From Cydia pomonella (Eukaryota; Arthropoda; Insecta; Lepidoptera; Tortricidae): a DNA stretch of 64,000 bases. Shown here piece by piece: positions 23,077 to 35,740 of the stretch. Location of the stretch: positions 19,144,550 through 19,208,549 of the forward strand of contig NC_084707.1 in assembly GCF_033807575.1 (NCBI RefSeq), in the 5' to 3' direction. A program made the position numbers and the translations under genes. The notes under the pieces are model-generated. The model was not told where the DNA came from. It saw only the letters and a list, made by a program, of their open reading frames with translations, and searched no databases. How positions within the stretch are numbered: the first letter of the stretch is position 1; each line of letters starts with the position of its first letter.

Positions 23077-25331
23077 ATGCCCCTTGCTAGCCTTTCCTGC
23101 CCTATACAAACTGCTGCATCGCCAGAAAACCGTCTCCGTTGCCCAGAATGCCCCAAACCAAGTTTTTTTAAAGGCCCTCGAGGCCTTAACATCCATATCG
23201 CCAAAAAACATCAACGAAGCCACACTCAACCCTCATGTCCCGTACTACCCCAGCCTAACGTTCCGCCGCCTTCACAATTACCAGACCACACCAGTTTAGA
23301 CGTACCATTTCACCAAATTCTTAGTGATCTGAAAAATTCACGCCCGGTTTTAAAACGGATACCACGCGGTGCCCGCGTATCAGTTTCTAAATCCCTCAGC
23401 CACACAATTAAAACAGTCCTCTCAGATAATTCCAAACCCAATTGGGAACATTTACTTACTTTCACCTTTAATGTTCTTCATGTAAATTCAAACGAAAATT
23501 CAAAGTCACTAACAAAAATCGTTAAAGACAACTGCTGCACTGATACTTTGTTTCAGCCCAAATTCGATAATGTTAGGAATTCCAACAAATCAAATTTATT
23601 TAAAAAAGTAGAGAGTAAAGTTTCCGATGGCGACATCAAAGGTGCCGCTCGCTTGCTGTTTTCTGACGATGCAGTAGCCCCAAATAACTCTGATACTCTC
23701 ACAGCCCTACACAGCAAACATCCACTTCCAGCTACAAACCTTTCTCTACCTGATCCCCCACTAACTAGTGACCTAAGCCTTATTGCTACCACACAGGATG
23801 TCTTTGGAGCCGTAATGTCTTTCCCCAATGGCTCTGCAGGAGGTCTGGATGGTCTGACACCTCAGCACCTGAAAGACCTCCTGTGCAGCGGTTGTGGAGA
23901 AACTGGGGAAATACTCTTAAAGGACCTGACAGCCCTGGTGAATATCATGTTGGCTGGTCAGGTCCCGGACGGTATCAGGGACGTCCTGTATGGAGCAAAC
24001 CTTTGTGCTCTTACCAAAAAAGACGGCGGCATCCGCCCTATTGCAGTTGGCACCACGCTCCGACGCCTTGCTGCCAAGATTGCGTGCCGCTCCATCCTTT
24101 CGAAGCTTACCCCAGAACTTCAGCCTGTCCAACTGGGGTTCGGCTCCAAAAGTGGATGTGAAGCCGCCGTGCACGCCGTACGAACTTTCCTCGAGCATAA
24201 GGCTGGAGAGATCCTGCTGAAGGTGGATGTTTGCAATGCCTTTAATTCCGTAGACAGAGGCGCCTTGTTGACTCAAATAAAAGACAAAATTCCTTTAGTA
24301 TATAAATTTCTTTGGCAATGTTATAGTTCTCCTTCCAAATTATTATATAAAACCAACGTTTTGGCTTCTTCTGTAGGTTGTCAACAAGGCGACCCGCTTG
24401 GCCCAGCAATTTTCAGCCTCGCTATACATCCCATCATTAAGGAACTAAATTCAAAATTAAACGTATGGTATTTGGATGACGGGACCCTTGGCGGCGAGGT
24501 AATTTCCGTACTGGAAGATTTAAAAAAAATTAATACAGACATGAAAAAAATTGGCCTCTCACTTAATTTTTCCAAGTGCGAACTTTTTATTACCGATTCT
24601 TGTCCGGATAAGGAAAATACAATGAACCTTTTTAAACAACTCGCCCCAGATATCAAAATTCTAAACAATGATTCACTTCACCTCCTTGGTTGTCCCGTCC
24701 TAGATCAATCCTTTGAAAATTTCATCGATGAGAAAATTCTAAATTTCAAAGCAACATCACATCGTTTGGCAAAAATTAATCTACATTCAGCATATTCGAT
24801 CATTAAGCATTGCCTTTTCGTCCCAAAATTTACTTATATACTTCGCGGAACCCATCTTTGGAAATATCCCAATTTGGTCTCAAAATTAGATACTTTAGTC
24901 ATAGAAACGCTCACATCTATCTTCAACATTTCTTTTGACGAAAGATCTTGGACCCAGGCTAGCCTACCTATTAGGTTTGGCGGCCTGGGAATCCGCAAAA
25001 TTTCCTGTGTTGCTCTACCTGCGTTCTTGTCCTCGGTGCATGGTGCTCAGAGCCTCATAGGGAAAATATTAGATTCTTCCATTGGATCTATGGAGGCCGC
25101 ACACTGCTCCGAGGCCAAGAACGTTTGGTCTATAACCTGCCCCAACACGGATCCGCCTGCCAATCCTTGCTCGCAGAAGCAATGGGACGAGCCTCTCTGT
25201 CAACTAGTACGGAAAAACCTTTTAGATACGTCAACTAGTTCGACAGACCGAGCTCGTCTCCTTGCGACTGCGGAGTGGGAGTCGGGTCTGTGGCTGCAGG
25301 CATTACCCTCTCCAAATATTGGCACTTTTTT
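23077..25331 (+). CDS. N-terminal zinc finger and reverse transcriptase of the R2-like element
   Basis: About 751 residues from the ATG at 23077; a TTG 39 bp upstream is also in frame, but the ATG is the better start. A C2H2 finger (RCPECPKPSFF...GLNIHIAKKH, C-X2-C-X14-H-X4-H) lies near residues 22-45 and would bind target DNA. The reverse transcriptase follows: GGLDGLTPQHLKDLL near 24,000, IRPIAVGTTLRRL, LKVDVCNAFNSVDR with the first catalytic Asp at about 24225, GCQQGDPLGP at about 24380, and YLDD at about 24470. After PSPNIGT the frame leaves the element at about 25331 and ends by chance at TAA 25342-25344. The continuation is on the opposite strand at 22409-21765. No internal stops, so the insertion is probably not old. 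Confidence 0.85.
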
Positions 25332-25344
25332 CCAAAACCTATAA

Positions 25345-26552
25345 ACCATAATTAAAATTAAGTACCTATAAACGAAGTAAATTAAAACGAATAAACTGTT
25401 TAGTTACAATATACTTTATTAAGTACGTTCTCTTTCCACAATAGCAAAAATTTTCCTAATTGTATTCAGAGATAGTTCTGAGGTTTTTCTAACTTTAGTG
25501 AATTTAACTTTTGGAAAAAAAAGCCAAAAAATCAACTTTCAGTGCTTGGAGTGGAAAGTCTTCCTGACTACAACAATGAACAAATACAAAAGAGTTTGAA
25601 AAAGTATTTTTTTGGTAAAAAATCTTTAAAAAATTTAATGTAATTGTGACATTGTAGCAGGAAGCGAGTGAAGATTGTCACAAAACGATGTACACTAAAT
25701 TAAAGGTACAATGAAATATATTTGCCGAAAACTCACACATACCCATACATTATAATACGATTGTATTTGTATTATATAGTATTATATATACAGATTATTA
25801 AAAATAAATAATTGCTTGAAAATATGCATTCGGTGCAAAGATAAACCCGATCATGCACTTTTTAGTGTGGACAGTCTTTAGATAGGAATATAATAATTAC
25901 ATATAATTCGAAATATAGATTTCGATGAAAGGCTGTGTAAGTAAAATAAGATTATGATCCCTGTCGTTAACAACTGAACTGGATATACATTGAAGGCTAA
26001 GCCCCTTCAAAAGCTTCTCTGTAACGTAAGGCGCCATTATTATAAAACTTTAATTAAGTAGCTTTAGAAATAACAAAGGTATTTAATGTCTTTGGAATTT
26101 ACGAGATCCCTGTGACTATTAAGCGCTATTCAAATGTTTTCCCTCGACGGTAACCTAAAACGGATTACTATTAAAAGATATTTACCCATCAGATGAAATG
26201 GGAATTTCGTAAATGAAAAACCAATTTTCGGCACGCGTTGGGAAACTTGATGTCGTGATTTGGTGAACATTGGCTCTTGGGATTTTTAATTTATTTATTT
26301 TTCGGGAAGATTATGTTACTCGTACATTCACAAAATAAGACACTTCAAATGATGTCGTCCACTTGATAATATCGAAACAAATGTATTTCAGGCTCATGAC
26401 TGGCGGATTCCAATTAGTCACACATTATGAAATAAGGCATTTTGTTATAATGACCAATTAAAATATTGGCAAAAACACATGAAGTTTAAATTTGTTTATT
26501 AGGTACAGTGAAATTTGACGATTGATGGTTTATGGCTTCTTCTCTATCTTAT
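25345..26552. other. non-coding, nothing recognised
   Basis: AT-rich intronic sequence right of the R2-like insertion. No repeat pair, ORF or RNA gene seen. Confidence 0.4.
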
Positions 26553-26830
26553 TGTCCTCTACACGATGGGCCATCATACTGGCCCACTAAGATTGGCCAG
26601 TGTGTAGAGAGGGTAGTGGTGTCGGATGGCTTATGGCGCGGCAGGATGGCGATAGAATAGCCACGGTGCCGGTTTTTCGGCCGCACATCAAGGGAGTGGG
26701 CCAGTGATGGTGCGTTCACATCTGCACGAGGCCCACCCGTGGATCCATAGTACGTACTCTCAACCATCGCGTGGCCATCTCGCCGGTCCAGCGCTCGGCC
26801 ATTAGAAATATCGATTGATTCGAAGTTCCG
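26553..26830. repeat. GC-rich repeat-like block with nested hairpins
   Basis: Begins with CTCTACACGATGGGCC, whose parts are mirrored by TGGCCCACT and GTGTGTAGAG within 60 bp, giving two nested stems (26559-26609). The remainder is GC-rich with repeated GGCCA/TGGCC. I think it is a common lepidopteran repeat, but only one copy is in the window. The minus strand has a 72-codon open frame without recognisable features. Confidence 0.4.
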
Positions 26831-26976
26831 GTGACATGAGTTGAATTCAAGGGGACGTTATAATATCATGTACAAGGTAACATTCAGGTTCAGAATATTG
26901 CAACATGAATGTTGGTCAGCAGTTGCTGCAGGAAGCGTTGATATCAATGTCGATGTCTAGAACGTGTGTAGATCGT

Positions 26977-27195
26977 GACCACAATATAGTAGGAGATACG
27001 TTATAAGAAATATATACCCTCATCTGTTATTTATTTGTCATAAGAAATAAATGATAGATAATATTCACATTGACACGTTGCAAATAGGTCGCATAGTTTG
27101 TGCAATGTGAATATTATCGATCATTTATTTCTTATCACAAATAAATAATAACATATTACGGTATATATTTCTTAAAACGTATCTTAGACCACAAT
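26977..27195. mobile_element. long fold-back element with 9-bp target duplication
   Basis: Complementary arms of about 85 bp (left from AGATACGTTATAAGAAATAT, right ending at CGTATCT) span 26994-27184 with a loop of about 20-30 nt. GACCACAAT occurs directly outside at 26977-26985 and 27187-27195. Eight- to nine-bp duplications suggest hAT or Mutator-like mobilisation. No ORF. Confidence 0.7.
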
Positions 27196-29582
27196 GTCAA
27201 AAGTGTATGAAGAAAAATTGTATTGAGACTTGAACTCCTGAGGCGGGTCGTGTTTGAGGGTTTTGCTTACATTATTTAAGCGCCCTGTAGTCCGGCCCTT
27301 CGGATGGAACTCTCGTGTAAATTGCCACTCAAACTTTGAATATTAAGTTTTGGGATCAAGTTCTCCGACGATATTTTCTAAACTTCTATTACGAGAGTTT
27401 TGATTGACGACTTGCTTTCTTTGAATAAGAATGCGTATTGAAATATAAGAATTCAATAGAGTTCAGTATAATTTGCAAAAGTTGTTTTATTTAAAACTAA
27501 TATGTTATGCATTTGTAGACAAATTTTGTAGAAATGAAATAATAGTAGGTAACTAACAGAAAAGTCTTATAAATCTAGTACATACTTAAAACTTTCAGCA
27601 GTCAAGACCATGTTTCGTAAACCAGGCCAGTGAAAGGGTAGGTATCCCACGTAAAATTCACTTTATAGGTTCCTACTACTACAGCTATCATTTTAAGCTA
27701 CAGGATAGAGTGAGATAGGAAGATAAACGACTTTACATGTCTCTTTCTTACAAGACTGGCGTGTATGGTCGTGCGAGTACTTAGTAATATTTTTTCAAGA
27801 ATCTCACGCGTGCATATACAGCTTTTATACACAAACACACCTTCTCAGTAGAAAAAGGCGCGAAATTAAAATTTTACGTTATTTATTTTTATTTCAGGTA
27901 AACTCTTGGCGCCTACAATTTTAAAATTTGCCTCCATTTTCCTTTATTATTTTTGCCTTTTTGTGCTTTTAAAAAAATAGTTAAGAAGGGAAATTGTTTT
28001 TAACGTTTTTGATGTGAAGGTTCGATTTGTGTGATGTGCTTATATAATGATTATTTGGCCTTATTTTCTCGCATACCTACTCGTATTTGGAGAAAAGCAC
28101 TATATAAGCCTCGCTTCGCATCGTGGTTTTCACTTTTGAATTTCAAGTCTCCATTTTCCATTATTAGTACGTTGGACGCATAACAAATATGTCGTGAAAT
28201 TCAAAAGAAAATTCTTTTATCTAACTACATTTGCACATATATAACTCAAGTCTCAAGGATTATGTTTCAAATTTGTAAAATAATGTAAATGTTAGTTTAA
28301 AATGTGTACCTAGTTACCTACTTTGACGATCTCATTATGTGTGCATATTTTTGTTTGTATTAATGAAAATTGTGTATTGCTATTGAGAAAATATCTCTGA
28401 ATCTGAATTTGATAAGAGGCCAAATAAAATTGTGAAATAGGTAAAAACTCCCCTATTCGGGTATTGTATGTAGCTAGGGGCGCGTGGCGACAGCTGACCT
28501 CCGGCCATATATCACCGCGATATATCGACTTGGTGGAGATTTCATCCGCTTCACAGATCATGTGCTCACTAGACGTAGCATATTGGACGATTCGCGGACA
28601 TTACCCGCCTACACTACACTCATTTAGTATGATCAAGTGCGCGATTGCTTATTTTAAATTTGTTAATTGTTCACTTTTGAGGCCTGGGGCCTAATTCAAT
28701 AAAAAAGGTGATATAGCGACTATAGCAAAGTATCGACTTTTCTGTGATATATATTATTATAACTGTGTAATATTGCAATGCAACAGGTCATCTTATGTCG
28801 TCTTTCATATTAATATGACACTTTGCCATGCCATCTTTGTCATTGTCTCCAGTCAATCGGGCCTCTAAATTTTATTTACCTACAAATATTGACAAAAAGT
28901 TTGAGTGGATAAGTTCTTATAGTTTCTTAGCAAAAGAGCAATCATGTGTGGTGTTCTGGTGTGAGAGTATAATGCGTTGTCCATAGAAGGTAGTCAATGA
29001 TTTCCTTACATAGTGTTTTTTCTCCATTTCCGTTTTGTGGTGAAATGTTATCATCAAAGTCGTTTATAGTGGGTATTCCGCCGGCGAGCGCGTCACTTTT
29101 TTAGTAGCAAAAACCTATACGAATTCTTGGGATTACGTAACAAATTAATATATGAAAATCTATTGACTATATGTATTAAGGGACTATCGAGACAAATATA
29201 TTTATTTTTGGATAATCTTCAAATTAGGAGACAAGTTCAGAAGTCGAATGTGACTAATAGATTTTGACTGATTTTAAATGGCAGTCACATAGGCACGGCA
29301 GGGCGTGTGTTGGGGCGGCCATAACGCCCGTAACTTTTTCCAAACATGATCGCCTGGCGGGATGGATAGGAACGTGACACGCTGCCCAGATTTTTATTTA
29401 CCTACGCGTTTCATAAGTACATGCAGTGCTTAGCTATGAAGACACTGAACTTCTACTTAAGCTTGCCCTTAATTAATTGTAAATCTATGCTAAATAAAAC
29501 AAACTGTGTAATTCTATATAATATTCTTTATTTAAGCAAGTACATAACATAAAATGAAATTGTAACATTAGTTAAACATTTA

Positions 29583-29627
29583 CACGCACACACATACACG
29601 CGCGCGCAAACACACACACACACACAT

Positions 29628-29686
<59 letters not shown>

Positions 29687-29690
29687 TGCA
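29583..29690. repeat. CA microsatellite with CG interruptions
   Basis: Alternating CA with two CGCGCGC tracts at about 29599-29607 and 29631-29639, then an uninterrupted CA run to about 29682. Alternating purine-pyrimidine of this kind can adopt Z-DNA. Confidence 0.9.
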
Positions 29691-32600
29691 CATAAATAAC
29701 AATCTCACAATCACTATCACGCACACACAGACGCACCCAACTATGGGTTCCTATTTAACCGTAAGGATATTATTACTACAACTGCTCTGTCGTCGTAATG
29801 AGTAATAAGTACTTCTAGTTTGTAAGTTATAGATAAGTAATTAAATAGTTAAAATTGTTACAAACAACCACTGTTTATTATGGAGGAACGGGACTTCCTG
29901 ACACAGGTATTTCTTACCTACTAGGAAGACCCAACCTTGTTTGTCATATGTGTACCCAACATTAATGAAATACATCATTTTCATTATCATTTTTTTTTCA
30001 TTTTCATACTTGTTTATAATAATTATTAAGTATGTATATGGATAAACTGCAAGAAAGTTACAACAGAAAATATATTTTATTAAATAGAATGAAGTAAGCC
30101 CTTAAAAATTAAGGTATACTTACAGTAATTCAAATATTGTCTATAGATGTTTATGATCTTGAGCTGATTTAAAATATTGCAAATGGAAAGGACACAATGT
30201 TTGACCCTTTTTCTGGATCTGTAAATACTATCTAGGTCCCTTATTATAAACTATCACATAACTTGGTTGCATTGCAATCTTAAGAACGTATGAATAAATC
30301 TCACGTCAGCAATCGAATAGCAACATATTATGCCTAATTCCTGTTTTCATTATGAATCAATACATAGAAAGCAGTTCTGATAATAGATATATGACAGATA
30401 CGCAAGGTAGACATCTTGAAAATTGAAATATGTATATATATTTTATATGGTGTAAACCTCCACTAAGAAAGGATATACAGACATTCAACTCCTAAGAGTG
30501 AAAATGGGGTTTAACGTTTTTTCAACGATTTCACGGACGAAACCGCAGCGGGGGCTGTTTTTCCCACATCATCATTTAACGGTGTCCGGGGATCGGTTAT
30601 TATTATTAGATCCCAATGATTATGCGCGATGGTGAAAAGCTAAGGCCAATATTTTTTTTATATGCTATGGATATAAATATTAAAGGCTAAGCCAATATTT
30701 ACTACCTACATAAAATAAACATAAATTTAACCGAGTCCGTTCTGAATTTTGATAAAGCGTCCGTTTCGGCATGCATTCAGGCATCGGCACAGCTAATAGA
30801 GGCACTCAAATCAGGGCTGCAATTCCCATCGCTCGAAAACATTTTCTTACTGGGATAAGATGATCTCCCATAACGCATCGTAGCTATGGAGCTTGGAGCC
30901 ACACTTTAGACTAGTTAGTCTGTGAGCAATAGCAACATCAGGGAAGGCTCGCAACGTGCGCGTACGTACACGTTGATTGATCCGTGCAGCTCTGCGGGCC
31001 TTTGATAATATTCGCTTTTGATATCGCTTTGGCAGATTAAATTGATCACAAATATTAACATCCCAGGATATTCTCTTTGGAACTAATAATGTTATTGCAT
31101 GAAATCTATAACTAGTATTATTTCTCTGTCGAATTCAGTTCAATCTCTGATTAAGAGGGGACGTAAAGCCAGGATATTAGAAGGCAACAAAATATATGGA
31201 CCGCCGCGCGTAACTTTTGACGGAATTCAATTTCAATTTATTTATCCATTACGCAAGTTACATGTAAATTTAATTATTTACATTTACATCTAATGTCTAT
31301 TTTTATATATCAACAACAATAAGTATCTCATTTTAATAATCATATAAAAAAATTCTGATTCATATATGAGTAAAACCACCGAAAATATGTAATTTTGCTC
31401 ATCAGATCTCTCGGCTATTTAATATCAAAATTATACTGCTATGATATGCAGGATAACAATAAAACGTGTAAAACTTCAATTTGAACTACAATTTTGTTTC
31501 AGGTTTAGGTTAAAGTTTTTTTTAAATACTACCAGATCATTAACAATTTTAATATAAGGTAACATTCGATCACAACAAGTGGGACATATCTTACTTAGTA
31601 ATACTTTATAGGAGTTATAAATAGTCTATTGCACCTCTGTAATCTATTGTAGGTATTCTTTTAATCATTTTGGCTGCAAAACATGCTAAAGAAATACATA
31701 TAAATCTTGTACATGTATGATACTTGTCCCCAGAAATATTATGTAGGTACGTTCTTCATTTGTTATATTATACCAAATATACAAATGATTAGACTACCTA
31801 CAAATATTGCAGTGATATATTCCAGTAGACTATTATGCGTAGTAAAGCTTATCAAAAATATTTTTATTATGTTTATTAGGTCAACATATTTTTACAGCTC
31901 TAAGGATATTATAGCCAGATAGGGCAACGTGGAGTAATATTTTCGTTCGGTGTTTATTTTCCCGCTCCCACTCGTAAACTGGGTGCGCCTGAAACTTACG
32001 ACTGTAGGCTCAATTATCGTAATGTCATGAATGCCTACTAGCTCTTTACATATTTATAAATGTAGGTATTAAAATGTAGTAATGTTTAGTTTTTATAGTT
32101 GCCCAATTTCACAGTAGATGTCGCTATTCTATCAGCTACTTCACGCTATTAAAATTTTTCTGCAGACCTTGTGGAAATATGAAGTCTTAAAAACTTTGTG
32201 AATTTTCGCGGTAACGTACACTTAGAATGTTTCGTGTAAAAAAATCATTAGTGCAATTTTGAGTGAACAGTACGTATCTACTCTTGTTCAAACCGCCATT
32301 ATAGTACATTTCTAAAATAAAAAACTGGCATTCCTATTAGGCCTATTAAGAAAACCGCAAACGTGCAACATTTTTGTGTTGCAAATGGGTGACTTTAATT
32401 TATAAAACTACCTTTACCCGTGAATGTTACCTTGTTTTTTCATACGTTCTAAGTATTTGTTTATTAACTATTTAATTATCGATTTTACTATAGGTAACTC
32501 AATACTGATAGCCCACATTTCTCTTTTATGTTATATAAAACTAGTTTTACGAATTACATGTTTCATCTTTAACTTTTAAAACAAGTGAAAATATATCTAT

Positions 32601-35416
32601 AAGTTCTGTGTAATTTTAACATAGCTCAGGTAATACCATTTATACTGTATGTACCTAGATCGTGTATAAAAATAATATTCAATATTTGCTTAAATTTTCG
32701 ACAATATTTTCATTTATTTTCCACTGTTAGTTTTAACGAATTATTAAAAACTGTGGCCTTCATATTATGTACGATATATTTTTACACAACTCTCTTTTCT
32801 ATCCCAGAGAACCACTTGTCGATTAAATGAAATAGAGGCACCAGAGACACCTCCCCGTGCGTAGATTGCCGCGACGTGCTTGCTCTATGTTACACCTATA
32901 AGGCCTTCGGTAGCTACTCTTTCTTGTCGTAATTTCCCTCGAGGATTCGCGTCATATATTTCTCTTAGTTCGTGGGATAACTTAAGCCAAATAACTAACT
33001 TTGCCTCGCTACCAATCTGTCTGATACTCGCTGTTGGTACAACAAGCGAAACTTGATCAGCCTAGTCACGTCTACGGGAACAATATACTAATAATTGCGT
33101 AATAAGGAAGTTCTTGATAGAATTTTCCTTGATTAGGGATGCTTTTGTGTTCAGGTGTATATTCTGCATATACATTTTTTGTTGTATGATGACGATGAGT
33201 AACAGTTCAGTCTTTCCTTTTATGAGCTCTTTTATACTTAGGTATTCTTTTGTTTTTGGAGAAGCACAACATTTTTTTAGCCAGCTATAGGCAGCTAGTG
33301 ACTTTCTTAACAAATAGTGACTGTGATAATTCTTGGGATTAAGTTGCCGCACAACGTTAGGGTACGATGTGCGACTTCTTAACCTTCTCGTTACGAAAAA
33401 CTGGGGAAAAGGGTAGGGAGAAGGAGGGATATTTATTTAATTGAAGAAATTATATCTTCAAATGAAGTGACTTATAGAATATCAATCGAACTTCACTTCA
33501 AGAATTTCCTTTGATCATCAATAATACCTATTAAGTTAGTCCTAAAACGCTTTTAATTATCAAAGTAATTATTATTATTCAGGACTCAAATGCCTATGAA
33601 ATTCCAGTCGCTGTAGAAAGATAATAATAAAAAAACAGCAACTTTATTTAGTTTATTTAGAATACGAGTTGACTGATATAATTAGTAACAAAAAACAATC
33701 TCTTAAATTTACGTTTTTATTTTAATTTACCAAATGTTAGTTATGATATTCAAGATAAAATTACAAAGTAGCAAAAAGCGTTAACACAGCTTCGGCCACA
33801 TGGCTTGGGTGACATGGGCAGTGAGAACAAAAACTTGCAACGTAAAGCGGTCCAGAACGGTTTTTCGGTCTTTAAGTTAACAAAACTTTTTTAGCTTATG
33901 TTCATTATACTCGTATGCTAGAGCACTATTTAGGACATGGGCAAATACATAGGCATTGGATCGCCGTAACGCATCGAGTGACTAAAATTAAAACATAACG
34001 TGTACATTCTGCATCACACAATTTTAAGATCATTGTAACTCACAGTATGACAATAAATATTTTAATTTCAATACTTGCTGAACGCGTCTGTCTGAATAGC
34101 TGTAAGCCTAGCCATCCACCATGGCTCCACTATTTTGAAAGAAATTCAAAACCTAAATGGACTAAAAAAATCTACATACTTGTCGAACCTGCTCACCAAA
34201 TTTCGGGGGAATCGGTTGAGAATTGCGACCTGAAGATATCCGGGGGATCCGGATAATACGGAAGACCCAAGATGAAACGGAGATCTTCGCTTTCGCTCGG
34301 TCAAAAACGAGGGAATATTCTGATGCGCTTTCATTTTGATATCTCGGAGTATGCTGCACCATAAAGAATAGAGTTAATGTCCTGAGATTTTTTTTCCTTG
34401 ATTTTTTAAAATACCATGTCAAATATTGACAAATTGCAAATTGTTTTATGTATCTTTCCATCATCTCAACTACACTTTCAACCCACGACCGCAACACGTT
34501 CGGGCGGCGTAACTATAATCTCACTTGAAATCCAGACGGTCAATTTGAGTTTAAAATGACGGTCGTTCTCCTTACAGACCTTTGCGCAAACTTCCCTTCG
34601 CAGAGTTTGGAATTGTAGCCATTTATTATTTAAATTCGACTGGACATAGGAATTCCAATCCGTTTATGTAAATCGATGCTAATGTTCTCTGTAGCAGAGT
34701 GTTTCTTTTTGTACCGGCGTGTCGGTCAGCATCTTTTTAGAATCCTTTTAACTAACTTGTACTTTTATGGTTAAATATTTCGAACAATATTTCGCTGGTT
34801 TTAATTTGCGAAGTATTTTGTGGTAGTTCCAATTTCTTATCGAGCGAACTTTATGTAATCGTGTTGCTAACAGCTTAATAATGTCTTTGGAAAAGTTCCA
34901 ACTAACATTATTAAATACTTGGGAAGTTGAGTATAGAAAATTGAATCTTAAATATCAAATATCAGTAAATTAGGTAAACATGGGATAAAACAACGTGAAG
35001 GCACGCCTGATATAAAATGTATGATTTGTTTACGCTTTGACCTATAAAAATAAATGTGTTTACTTACCCTTGAAGGCAAGTCACCTTGTAGCTTGTTCGA
35101 AAGGGGTTTATCGTGCGCGTAACGAGGGTTATCGATGTCACACGAGATGTTTCTTTTTTCAATTAAAGTCTGATAGGTAACTTAAATTTCATGGGTCCTA
35201 GGCAGTTTGGTATACGATAAAGATACAACTTTTTTACCCGGCTGGTGAAGACCTAAAGTTTTTTTTTTTATTTCTTTGGCATACTCCTGCAAGCCTAACG
35301 GAGTAACTGGCAGGCCTAACGGTATTTAATATAAGTTTATTCTATGTATTTGAATTATCAACTTAAATCCAATTTCACCGATTACGTCATATTGTATAAA
35401 CGTTTCGGTGGCAGAC
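29691..35416. other. long intronic stretch without supported features
   Basis: AT-rich throughout with short GC-richer patches (30750-30980, 32820-32960, 34160-34300). Their short open frames overlap one another in several frames and none looks like a protein. No repeat pair was identified. Confidence 0.35.
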
Positions 35417-35579
35417 GGCCCGATTCGAACTTTAAAATACGTCAAATATTAGGTCTAGATACGATATGGATCGGATATGTCGGTGTCAAAGTGACGTTTC
35501 TTCAATAAAAAACGTCACTTTTAACACTGACATATCCAATTCATATTTGACGTAGGTAACTCAAAGTTCGAATGGGTCC
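35417..35579. mobile_element. fold-back MITE family B, copy 1
   Basis: The left arm GGCCCGATTCGAACTTTAAA ... GTCAAAGTGACGTT is complementary to the right arm ending GTTCGAATGGGTCC. The same end sequence and the GTCAAAAGTGAC core recur at 55445-55599. It lies 11 bp from another fold-back element. Confidence 0.65.
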
Positions 35580-35590
35580 GAGAGTTGTTT

Positions 35591-35740
35591 CAGCCCGATT
35601 AGCCAACGTGCCAATCGTTAACGCTCCGTGGCGGAGCGTAGTCATCTCTCTCTTTTACTCTCCCATATTAGTGCGACACTGACAATAGCGTTTTGTTCGC
35701 TACGGAGCGTTAACGACTGGCATGTTGGCGACGCGGGCTG
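35591..35740. mobile_element. fold-back MITE family A, copy 2
   Basis: CAGCCCGATTAGCCAACGTG at the left mirrors GTTGGCGACGCGGGCTG at the right. The inner arms contain CAATCGTTAACGCTCCG and CGGAGCGTTAACGACTGG. The centre is in the reverse orientation relative to copies 1 and 3 (TCTCCCATATTAGTGCG). Confidence 0.75.

Larger units (their letters stand above)
21684..25341 (-). mobile_element. R2-like non-LTR retrotransposon with inverted 5' part (twin-priming structure)
   Basis: Judged by its 3' end the element lies on the minus strand: 3' tail and endonuclease part at 21693-22413. The remaining upstream part, 22414-25331, is in the opposite orientation (plus strand). The protein breaks between NIGT on the plus side and LDDTT on the minus side, so nothing appears lost. 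Both breakpoints lie in the same six-T run (25326-25331 and complement of 22408-22413). CAAAACCTA occurs at 21684-21692 and 25333-25341, immediately outside both parts, a candidate 9-bp target duplication. Neither half has a stop or frameshift. See the two coding entries for domains. Confidence 0.75.

Noticed and set aside
21765..25344. Two separate host genes on opposite strands
   Set aside because: The two proteins are consecutive parts of one known retrotransposon type (reverse transcriptase then restriction-like nuclease), and the break points match exactly.
29583..29690. CRISPR-like regular repeat
   Set aside because: Simple CA microsatellite with no spacers, in a eukaryotic sequence.
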